Positions 1 to 6,500 of a stretch of DNA of 10,456 nt are shown piece by piece. Position 1 is the stretch's first letter. Each line of letters opens with the position of its first letter. The stretch is from Planctomycetota bacterium (GTDB lineage Bacteria; Planctomycetota; UBA8742; JACQVU01). The notes beneath the pieces were generated by a model, which searched no databases, was not told the DNA's origin, and worked only from the letters and a program-made list of their open reading frames with translations. The stretch lies in contig JACQVU010000177.1 in assembly GCA_016209585.1 (NCBI GenBank), positions 1-10,456 on the forward strand, in the 5' to 3' direction. The position numbers and the translations under genes are program-made.

Positions 1-1367
1 GTTGTGTCCAGGACCAGCGTGGGGTGGTCTTTGAGGAAGGCGAGGCGGCGCTCCTTGCGGTTCTTGGCCCCGGAGTTGAAGAGGTTTTTCTGTTCCTCGT
101 CGATGTGAAACAGTTCTTTCCATTCATCCCACTGGGGATCGCAGGCGGCGATCTCGCCGTGGAAGCCTTCGGGAACGTTGCGCACGGTGATGCAGTACTG
201 CGTGTCGGTGATGAACTTGCGCTTTTCGAAGAGCATCTTCTGGAAATCCTCGATCTGCGCGAGGAAGTCGATGATCTTGCCGCCGACGGCCCGAATGGCC
301 CGCATGATCTGGAACCAGCCCTCGGATCGCGCCTCAAGCCCGGTCTCCATTTCGTCCAGGTTGAGAACTTCGTTTTTCAGGTAGAAGTCCAACTCCTGGG
401 TGAGGAAGCCCTTCAGATTCTTGTGGACGAAGAAGTCGGACGTGTTCCGCCGCGTGTAGTGCCGCAGGTGGTGGGCCAGGAAGGTCACGGCGGAGCCATC
501 GGCGGCCCTGTGGTGCTCGGCCAGGAGCGCGCCGAGAGCGTCGCCGTGGTCCTTCGGAGAGAGGCGGTCGGGGATCTTCTCAACGGCCTCGTCGATGATG
601 GCCTCCTGCTGACCGCGCGCGCCGTAGGTCTTTTCCTCGGAGTCCCGAAGGGGGCGGAACTCGAAGGGAATGGTGACCACCCGTGAGTTCGTGTCATACC
701 CAACGCCATCGAGCAACGGGAGAAAGAAGCGTTTGTCGCCCTTCACGTTGTTGTGTTCGACGCTCGCGGCCCGCAGGTGGAAATGCGCCGCGACGCCGTT
801 GTGAGCCGTGCACCGGTAGTTGGTGAAGTGCTCGCCGGTCTTGACGTAGTACTGGTCTTTGTTCGCCCAGTGAAGATAGACCTCTTCGCCGTTGTAGGGC
901 ACCGCGTAGTGGTTTCGCCGTTCGGAGTACTTCCGCTTCGAGATGAAGTCGCCCGCGTCGTAATAGCGATTGAAGAAGGCGTAGAGGTGGTTGAAAACGG
1001 CCGCCTCGACCCCCGGCCCCGGAGCCGCGCCGCGCAATTGCCGCTGACGCGCGAGGTACTTCCTGCCCAGCCGGGTTTTCTGGTGCTCAGCCGCGAGATT
1101 GCCGTCGCCGTCGATGGCGTCTTCCGCGAGACCGTCGCGGATGCGTTCCGCGAGATCCTCCATGTCCGCCGCGGCGTAGTTCAGTTCATCCTGGTAACTG
1201 TTCTTCAACGCGGTAGCGACGCCGTCAAGCAGGTCTTTCTCAATGAATTTCTCGATGGCGTCGCGCTTGAAATTCAGAATGCGATAGATGCCGAAATCCA
1301 GATCGGCGCAGTCGAACTGGAAGAGATCGCGCAGCAACCGTTGGAAGTTGGATCGAGACTCGCTCAT
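1..1367 (-). CDS. Type III-like (Mod-like) DNA methyltransferase, N-terminal part, cut by window edge
   Basis: An uninterrupted frame of 455 codons runs from ATG at 1367 to the left edge; I followed it codon by codon and found no stop. The start MSESRSNFQRLLRDLFQFD, then ADLDFGIYRILNFKR, matches what I know of the N-terminal region of large site-specific adenine methyltransferases linked to type III-like restriction systems. In these the Ado-Met binding and DPPY motifs come after about 450 residues. The visible part ends at HPTLVLDT, just before the expected catalytic region, so no catalytic motif can be confirmed here. No good Shine-Dalgarno precedes the ATG; an in-frame GTG lies 10 codons upstream as an alternative, beside a C-rich/G-rich inverted repeat near 1390-1408. 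GC is lower than in other genes (47% at 61-120, 53% at 181-240), which suggests horizontal acquisition. Family assignment is by recall of the N-terminal signature, not by a search. Confidence 0.72.
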   Translation of the reverse strand, partial: MSESRSNFQRLLRDLFQFDCADLDFGIYRILNFKRDAIEKFIEKDLLDGVATALKNSYQDELNYAAADMEDLAERIRDGLAEDAIDGDGNLAAEHQKTRLGRKYLARQRQLRGAAPGPGVEAAVFNHLYAFFNRYYDAGDFISKRKYSERRNHYAVPYNGEEVYLHWANKDQYYVKTGEHFTNYRCTAHNGVAAHFHLRAASVEHNNVKGDKRFFLPLLDGVGYDTNSRVVTIPFEFRPLRDSEEKTYGARGQQEAIIDEAVEKIPDRLSPKDHGDALGALLAEHHRAADGSAVTFLAHHLRHYTRRNTSDFFVHKNLKGFLTQELDFYLKNEVLNLDEMETGLEARSEGWFQIMRAIRAVGGKIIDFLAQIEDFQKMLFEKRKFITDTQYCITVRNVPEGFHGEIAACDPQWDEWKELFHIDEEQKNLFNSGAKNRKERRLAFLKDHPTLVLDT

Positions 1368-1452
1368 TCGCGCACCCGCGCGGTCGCCTCCCCCACGGGA
1401 AGGGGGGGCATCGTATCCGCCACCTACGCGCCATTCCAGCGAAAAATGCGGT

Positions 1453-1701
1453 TCACGGCGCCTCGGTGCACATGCGGTGGGCGTTGCCCGCGGGCGCGAG
1501 GCTCTCATACGCGCCCGCGGCGGTCCAGAGCGCGGTCAACTCGTCGCGGGAGTAGAGGCGATGGCGGCCCGCCGGCACGCCGGCGTTGAAGTTGAGCAGC
1601 GCCGCGCGGAAGACGGGCCAGCGGGCGGTTTCGCGGACGGTCAAGAAGGCTTCCACCGCGGGCACGTCGTAGTCAGGATTGATGGTGAGGCGATCGTTCA
1701 T
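1453..1701 (-). CDS. Small hypothetical protein, 82 aa
   Basis: The frame runs from ATG 1701 to TGA 1453-1455 and begins MNDRLTINPDYDVPAVEAFL. I do not recognise a family. It is a soluble-looking protein with no membrane segment, signal peptide or cysteine pair, and it contains an aromatic/basic middle (RETARWPVFRAALLNFNAG). Codon third positions are strongly G/C, as in neighbouring real genes, which supports coding. It lies 35 nt after the stop of the PH-domain gene and 85 nt before the methyltransferase start, all on the same strand, so co-transcription is plausible. AGAGA lies 4-8 nt upstream of the ATG as a weak ribosome binding site, and a TACAAT hexamer lies 9 nt before the start. Whether it works with either neighbour is unknown. 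Confidence 0.6.
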   Translation of the reverse strand: MNDRLTINPDYDVPAVEAFLTVRETARWPVFRAALLNFNAGVPAGRHRLYSRDELTALWTAAGAYESLAPAGNAHRMCTEAP

Positions 1702-1710
1702 GGTTTCTCT

Positions 1711-1740
1711 ATTGTACCCGGAACGGCCGTCGGCTCTCAG
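1711..1740 (-). promoter_or_regulatory. Possible weak -10 element before the 82-aa gene
   Basis: On the minus strand TACAAT (1716-1711) sits 9 nt upstream of the ATG at 1701, and CTGAGA (1740-1735) lies 18 nt further upstream as a poor -35. If used, it would give an almost leaderless transcript of the small gene and possibly the methyltransferase. The hexamer is isolated in GC-rich sequence; chance occurrence is quite possible. Confidence 0.22.
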
Positions 1741-2324
1741 CGGCGCGTGGTCAGGGCGCGCCAGAGCGCGGCCGGGCTGACATCGCCCTTCACGATGAGC
1801 ACGCCGAGCCAGCCGGCGGCCAGGAGGCAGATGACGCGGATGACGACGCGCATCCAGGCGTCGTGCTCGGGCACGTCGAATTCATACTGGAAGCCGGTGG
1901 AGAAGGCGCTGCGCGGCGCGCGCTGGAAGAGCGTCTCCTCCAGCAGGGCGTCGCGCGAGAGGTGGCCCAAGTAGATGCGCCCCTGGCGGCCGTCCGCCGT
2001 CTCCACGACCACGTGGTTGAAGTGCCAACGCCACCGGCGGGAGAGAACGCGCTGCACTTCGGTCCACGAGGCCCGGAACTCCCGGCGGAACCACGGCCGC
2101 ACCGTGAAGCCCTGGTCGTCGGTCTCCACCGCGCCGAACACTCGCCACGCCGGGAGCGCCAGCAGCCCGAACGCCACCGCGCAGGCGTACCGCGCCGGCG
2201 CAGGCACGAACGGCGGGAAGAAGCCGGCGCCGGCGCGAACCGACTGGACGGCCAGCAGCACGCACACCCCGGTCCAGACCGAGGCGACCACCAACGACCA
2301 GGGACGCGGCGTGAAGCGCTGCAC
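1737..2324 (-). CDS. Membrane protein with PH-like domain, 195 aa
   Basis: The protein starts at GTG 2324 (MQRFTPRPWS). Two hydrophobic segments at about residues 9-29 and 44-66 form an N-terminal hairpin. Next is a soluble stretch of about residues 67-145, with VETDDQGFTVRPWFRREFRA, SWTEVQRV and a strand pair around HFNHVVVETADGRQGRIYL. A third membrane segment follows at about 157-178. The alternation of short strands around a conserved-looking W-x-E-V turn after a two-helix anchor is the layout of bacterial PH-domain membrane proteins (DUF304/bPH families); that is a fold-level inference and the biochemical role is unknown. AAGGG about 10 nt upstream is a weak ribosome binding site. This is the first gene of a three-gene minus-strand run, downstream of the promoter at 2472-2500. 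Confidence 0.7.
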   Translation of the reverse strand: MQRFTPRPWSLVVASVWTGVCVLLAVQSVRAGAGFFPPFVPAPARYACAVAFGLLALPAWRVFGAVETDDQGFTVRPWFRREFRASWTEVQRVLSRRWRWHFNHVVVETADGRQGRIYLGHLSRDALLEETLFQRAPRSAFSTGFQYEFDVPEHDAWMRVVIRVICLLAAGWLGVLIVKGDVSPAALWRALTTRR

Positions 2325-2374
2325 GGGACCACCCTTGCAAAACCAGACAAAAAAACGCCTTCACTCCGACCGGG

Positions 2375-2393
2375 GGCAGGCAGCGACCTGCCT
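2375..2393. other. Small inverted repeat in leader of the PH-domain operon
   Basis: GGCAGG (2375-2380) and CCTGCC (2387-2392) are complementary with a 6-nt loop. An alternative register pairs AGGCAG with CTGCCT across a CGAC tetraloop. The structure lies in the inferred 5' leader, about 50 nt upstream of GTG 2324. No U-tract follows it directly; a T7 run on the minus strand lies about 19 nt further on, so it is not a clear intrinsic terminator. Confidence 0.35.
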
Positions 2394-2471
2394 CCTGTCA
2401 TGGATTGGTCGCCGATGGCACGCTCTCGACGGCTGCGGGGCAGTCAACAGCAAGGAGGCGGACAACCCGCG

Positions 2472-2500
2472 AGTATACACCCACCAGGGGTGCATGTCAG
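2472..2500 (-). promoter_or_regulatory. Sigma70-type promoter for the PH-domain / small protein / methyltransferase run
   Basis: On the minus strand CTGACA (2500-2495) is followed after exactly 17 nt by TATACT (2477-2472), each one mismatch from the consensus hexamers. The spacer carries a small dyad, CACCC at 2478-2482 and GGGTG at 2488-2492 on the plus strand, which a repressor could use. Transcription would begin near 2465 and give a leader of about 140 nt before GTG 2324. The close match in otherwise GC-rich DNA and the correct orientation support it; no experimental evidence. Confidence 0.5.
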
Positions 2501-2523
2501 ATGTTCGCTTCCGTGCGTTTCCA

Positions 2524-2559
2524 CTCCCGCCCTCCTCGCGGGAGAAAATCGAGATTTTC
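2524..2559. other. Two adjacent perfect inverted repeats (possible bidirectional terminator)
   Basis: The first stem pairs CTCCCGC (2524-2530) with GCGGGAG (2538-2544) across a 7-nt loop. The second pairs GAAAATC (2544-2550) with GATTTTC (2553-2559), sharing the G at 2544. A GC-rich stem followed by an A/T stem, with T-rich sequence after it on the plus strand (to 2562), resembles a terminator. There is no plus-strand gene directly upstream to terminate. It lies just upstream of the minus-strand promoter, so insulation is one possible role. Confidence 0.4.
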
Positions 2560-2681
2560 TTTCGCGCGGTTAGCCATTGGTGAGAAACGGGTTGCGGAGA
2601 TTCCGTCTCTCCATCGCTCCTCAAGAGGCGTCCATTCGAGGCATGGGTGAGAGGATCGTACCGCGTGGCGGGGGGTGGCAG

Positions 2682-2772
2682 AAGGCTGAAGGCTGACGGC
2701 GGACGGCAGAAGGCTGACGGCGGACGGCAGAAGGCTGAGGGCGGAAGGCTGAAGGCTGAGGGCGGAAGGCTG
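2682..2772. repeat. Heptamer tandem array, 13 units of AxGGCxG
   Basis: Thirteen consecutive 7-mers fit the pattern A-N-GGC-N-G: six AAGGCTG, with ACGGCGG, ACGGCAG and AGGGCGG variants interleaved. A 21-bp higher-order unit (AAGGCTG-ACGGCGG-ACGGCAG) is nearly doubled. Because 21 is a multiple of three, every frame gives a repetitive peptide, which explains spurious open frames here. Confidence 0.9.
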
Positions 2773-2814
2773 AAGGGGCCCGCGCGACCGCGGGAACCGG
2801 CGGCTGATCCGCCC

Positions 2815-2859
2815 ATCGGTCCCATTGGTCCCATCTGTCCCATCCGTCCCGTCACTCCC
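2815..2859. repeat. Nonamer tandem array I, consensus ATYNGTCCC
   Basis: Five 9-mers in a row: ATCGGTCCC, ATTGGTCCC, ATCTGTCCC, ATCCGTCCC and a decayed GTCACTCCC. The same consensus recurs at 3248-3292. The minus strand translates to Gly-Thr-Asp/Asn tripeptides, a collagen-like artefact rather than a gene. Confidence 0.88.
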
Positions 2860-2940
2860 TTGCTCGCCACCGTCTTCTCGCGCCGCTCGGTTGGTAGAAC
2901 AGCCTTTGAAATCGAAACTCGCCAAGCGTTACACAAACCC

Positions 2941-3105
2941 AGTTGTGCAACCGCGACAAAAAAAGTTCTCCACCGCCGACACACGCCACACGACCACTTC
3001 CACGGTCCACGCCACAGATGTGCGGTCGCGACAAAAAAAGTTGCTGGCAACCTGTCAGCCACGGCGTGCAAAAACCAACTTGTGCAACAGTGGCAAAAAA
3101 AGTCC
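2941..3105. repeat. Three copies of a ~28-bp motif containing GTGC..GYGRC-A7-GT
   Basis: Copies are at 2941-2968, 3016-3043 and 3078-3105, all in the same orientation. Each has TGTGC, six variable bases, G-R-C, exactly seven A residues, then GT. Copies one and three also share the flank CAAA-C-CCA upstream and the dyad-like TTGTGCAAC. A fourth, more decayed match with an A7 tract lies at about 2337-2359. Copy starts are 75 and 62 nt apart, the gaps show no similarity, and the units diverge, so this is not a CRISPR. The A-tracts stand out in GC-rich surroundings; protein binding or DNA bending is speculation. Confidence 0.8.
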
Positions 3106-3130
3106 GCCAAGGCCACCCGACCCCAGCCCC

Positions 3131-3158
3131 CCAGCACCCAGCATCCAGCACCCAGCAC
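3131..3158. repeat. Heptamer tandem array CCAGCAC, 4 units
   Basis: Four 7-mers (CCAGCAC, CCAGCAT, CCAGCAC, CCAGCAC) lie in tandem. The same heptamer and its complement build the long inverted repeat at 8271-8323, so this is a repeat family shared by the two intergenic islands of the window. Confidence 0.88.
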
Positions 3159-3182
3159 CAAAAGTCGGGGGGCGAGGGGCGC

Positions 3183-3218
3183 GGGACGGGGGACGGGATG
3201 GGGAGATGGGGAGACGAC
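3183..3218. repeat. Purine-rich short repeat, GGGGAGAT octamer
   Basis: A G-rich purine stretch ends in two tandem octamers, GGGGAGAT (3200-3207) and GGGGAGAC (3208-3215). Shorter GGGAC/GGGAT units precede them. Four or more G-runs on one strand give some G-quadruplex potential. Confidence 0.65.
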
Positions 3219-3247
3219 AATCTGCGCGTGTGAGGGCGGCTGGCCCC

Positions 3248-3292
3248 ATTCGTTCTATTCGTCACATTAGTTATATTCGTCCCAGTCGTCCC
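3248..3292. repeat. Nonamer tandem array II, consensus ATTCGTCCC
   Basis: Five 9-mers: ATTCGTTCT, ATTCGTCAC, ATTAGTTAT, ATTCGTCCC and AGTCGTCCC. Same orientation, unit length and consensus as the array at 2815-2859, but with different decay, so it is a second member of the same family 390 bp away. Confidence 0.85.
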
Positions 3293-3326
3293 ATGGGCAA
3301 CCCGCCCCGCGCGCTGGGGGCCATTC

Positions 3327-3342
3327 CCTGACCCCCGACCCC
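3327..3342. repeat. GGGGTCR heptamer pair (reverse orientation)
   Basis: This 16-bp block is the exact reverse complement of 8244-8259, where two heptamers GGGGTCG and GGGGTCA are followed by GG. A rearranged copy lies at 8339-8354. It is a third repeat family found in both islands. Confidence 0.7.
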
Positions 3343-3391
3343 AGGCCTCCAACGGCTCGCATCAGACAAGCACCCAGTGACAGACACTCTC

Positions 3392-3421
3392 TTGTATAAC
3401 CAAACGTACAGGTGTATGTTT
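3392..3421 (+). promoter_or_regulatory. Sigma70-type promoter overlapping a 20-bp operator-like dyad
   Basis: TTGTAT (3392-3397) and TATGTT (3415-3420) are separated by exactly 17 nt and point at the lipoprotein gene 87 nt downstream of the -10. A 20-bp dyad, AAACGTACA (3402-3410), GG, TGTATGTTT (3413-3421), has 9-bp arms with one mismatch. It covers the spacer and the -10, a classic position for a dimeric repressor. An alternative -10, TATAAC, is at 3395-3400 but lacks a good -35. The regulator is not identifiable from this window. Confidence 0.48.
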
Positions 3422-3506
3422 AGCGCCGTGGCAATTGCGCAAACACCGGGAAGACGGCCCGTGTTCCTGATTACCATCGCGGCGAGACCATGCTCCGGAG
3501 GTCGAT

Positions 3507-6500
3507 ATGAAGGTTCAGCGGATCGAAACAGTCTTGCTCGCCGTCGCGTGGCTGCTGGGCGGCCTGGCGCCGGGGTGCGGGTTCGGCGGGTCGTCTGGGG
3601 ATCCGGTGGTCATCGGGGGCACGACCGCGCCCGCGAACCCGAACGGCCCCGCCGCGGGCGGTTCGGGAGAAGTTCAAGTCTCCCTGGCGCTGGACGCCGT
3701 GCCGTCGCCGCGCCATCGCTCGGTGACGCTCGGCTACACGCTCTCCTCGTCCGTGGCGACGGCCGTCTCCGTGATGGTCGAGTACCGTGTCGGGAGCGGG
3801 CAGTTCGCCGTGGCGTCCGAGAAAGTCGCCGATCCCGCCACGGAAGGGACGAGCGGCTTGGCCGCCTCGCCGGAGGGCGCAAGGCACCGCTTCGTCTGGG
3901 ACGCCCAGGCGGACCGGCGTGACGCCAACTCGCCCCAAGTCACGCTGCGCCTGTCGGTCCTGGGCGCGTCCAACCCCTCGCTTCCCGGTCCGGTCACCAA
4001 GCCGGCCGCGGTCAGCAACGCGTTCGTGTTGAACAACGGCCCGCCGGTGGTGGCGTCCGTCAGCCCGGCGAGCGGAACCGAAGGGGTGGCGTTGTACCTG
4101 TCAATCCTCGGCTCCGGTTTTCTCGGCGCCACGGGCGCGACGCTCGATGACGCGGCGAAGAGTCCACTGACGCAATTCGTGGTGATCAGCGACACCACGC
4201 TCACCGCCACGCTCCCGGCGAACGTGCCCGCTGGGACTTACCAGTTGCTGGTGAGCACGCCGGGCGGAACCAACACGGCGAGCGGCAACACCGTGGTCAT
4301 TTCACGCGGCGCGGGCGCGCCGGTGGTGAGCACCGTTTCTCCGTCATCGGCGACCAACGACGCGCAGACCGCCGTGACCGTCACGGGCGTCGGGTTCACG
4401 GGCGCCACCGGCGCGGCGCTCGCGGGCGCGGCCGCCACCTCCCTCACCTCGTTGGTCGTGCTCAACGACACGACGCTGACCGCCGCCGTTCCCGCCGGGA
4501 TCGCCCCGGGCGGCTACGACGTTCAGGTCACCACTCCCGCCGGGAAGAACCTGACCAGCGCCCAGCAGTTCACGGTGCAGGCGGCGGTGATCCCGGCCGG
4601 CGTCGCGGTCGTCACCACCGTGGTCCCGACGAGCGCCCCGGCGAACGCGAGCACACCGCTCACGGTTTCGGGCTCGAACTTCACGGGCGCGACGGCGCTG
4701 GACCTGGTGGGAACGGCCACCGTTTCGCTCGCACCCTTCAGCGTGGTCAACGACTCGACCATCACCGCGACCCTGCCGGCCGGGACCGCGGCCGGCTCCT
4801 ACGTGCCACGGGTCACGACGCCGGCGGGATCGAGTGCCCTGGCCGGTGCGCCGACCATCACCGTGACGCCGGCCACGGGCGGGTCCGCGGGAGGAAGCAC
4901 GGACTGGGACGAACCGGCCCGCGACCCGTCCAGCGCCAACCCGTACCCGTGGCTGTCGCGCTCCGCCCTCGCCACGGCGGCCAGCGAGGTCGTGGTTGAA
5001 GACTATCAGAACACGGTCTACGCCTTCGGCGGCGACGTCGGCGGAGCGATCTCGCCGGCGGTCCGGCGGTACGACCCGTCCGGCGACGTCTGGTCCACCA
5101 CGGGAACGCTGGCGACCGCGCGAGCGGGCGCGTGCGCGGCGCGGATCGGCTCGGTGATTTACGTCATCGGCGGGCACGACGGCTCCAGCGCCCTGGCCAC
5201 GGTCGAGACCTTCAACGCGGCCACGAGCGCCGTCGGCTCCGCCGCCGCGATGGGCGTGGCGCGCAACCATGCGGTCGCCGTGGTCGAAGGCGGCAAGGTC
5301 TTCGTTTTCGGCGGCGCTTCACAGGCGACGCAGTCGATCAGCGGGGCGCTCGCGAGCGCGGAAACGTACGACCCCGCGGCGGACAAGTGGACGCCCATCG
5401 CCGACCTGCCTGGCCCGCGCTGGGCGGCCATGGGCGCGTCGGTCGGCGGGAAGGTCTTTCTCATCGGAGGGCACGACGGCGGCAACACGGGGCTGTCGGC
5501 GCTCAACTCCCTCCTCGAATACGACCCCGCGAAGAACACGTACCAGAGCAAGGCCCCCGCCTTCGCCCGCCGGCACGCCGGCGTCGCGATGCCGTATGGT
5601 GGCAGGCTCTTCGTCATCGGCGGGACCTACACCCTTCCCGGATGGGTCTACGGCGACATCTCCGGCGACGTCCAGTTCGACACCAGCCTCGTCGAGGTCT
5701 ACGACCCGGTGGCCGACTCCTGGGCCACGCGCCAGACCATGCTCACCGCCCGGACCATGCTCGGCGGGTCAATGGCCGACGGCTTCGGCTACCTCGTCGG
5801 CGGGCACTCTCTTGACCTGACCGGGGGGCTGGCGAGCAGCGGCAGCGGCGATCAGGCCAGCAAGGCGAACGGTCCGGTGCCGCTGGGACCCCGCCACCCG
5901 ACGGCGGTGGTCGAGCGCTTCGATCCGCTGACGCTCACCGGGACGACCGCGCCGGCCGGATCGGGCGGGTCGGGCGGCACGACCACTCAGGGGCACTACA
6001 ACGTTTCGATCCCGTCGAGCGGCTCCAGCCGCGTGTACCGCCTGTACGTTCCGGCCAACTACACGAACGCGACGCCGCGGCGGGTGGTGCTGATGCTCCA
6101 CGGCACGACCCACGATGTCACCGTCGGCGAACTGGACGTGGCCCGGTTCGAGGCCCAGGCCGACCGCGACACGGTGCTGCTGGTCATGCCGCAGGGCGCT
6201 CTCACGGTGGGGCCGTCCAACCCGCCGATCTACGCGCCGGGCTATCCCAACCCCATTTTCTCGGTCAGCCCGTTCGGTCTCACCCCCGTTCCCGGCGAGA
6301 CCCACGTGCCCAACTACCCCGACGTGTACAGCGGCGCCGGCGTGCCGGCCTCGACTTGGGAGATGCACGACTGGCAGCCGACCGTGAACCTGGACTACCA
6401 GTTCATGCTCGACGTCCTCGCCGACCTCAGCGCCAGGTACAACGTCGACACCAAGCGCGTCTACCAGTTCGGCCAGAGCGGCGGCGCGCTTCACACCAGC

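Larger units (their letters stand above)
2325..3506. other. 1.2-kb non-coding, repeat-rich intergenic region between divergent genes
   Basis: No frame here has gene-like composition. The open frames are products of short repeats, for example Gly-Thr-Asp tripeptides or runs rich in Lys-Ala-Glu-Gly. From left to right the region holds a degenerate A7-motif copy (about 2337-2359), a small hairpin, the minus-strand promoter, two adjacent inverted repeats, a heptamer array, a nonamer array, three A7 motifs, a second heptamer array, a purine octamer repeat, a second nonamer array, a GGGGTCR heptamer pair in reverse orientation, and the plus-strand promoter with dyad. No tRNA or known structured RNA was recognised. 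Confidence 0.75.

Noticed and set aside
1386..1409. C-rich/G-rich inverted repeat before the methyltransferase as a terminator
   Set aside because: Pairing is a simple C-run against a G-run and no T-run follows on the minus strand.
24..1974. Plus-strand open frames across the left end
   Set aside because: They lie opposite the methyltransferase and the 82-aa gene, whose minus-strand frames have recognisable sequence or better codon bias.
2497..2925. Minus-strand open frame with collagen-like Gly-Thr-Asp/Asn repeats
   Set aside because: It is the translation of the 9-bp array at 2815-2859 joined to the heptamer array; other frames are equally open and no start signal exists.
2941..3105. Possible CRISPR array
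   Set aside because: Only three diverged copies with unequal gaps of 47 and 34 nt; no cas gene nearby and the motif lacks a CRISPR-like exact repeat.
2647..3270. Plus-strand open frame of about 200 residues across the repeat island
   Set aside because: Residues repeat with the 7/21-bp DNA period and the frame runs through A7 motifs and nonamers; composition is unlike the real genes here.
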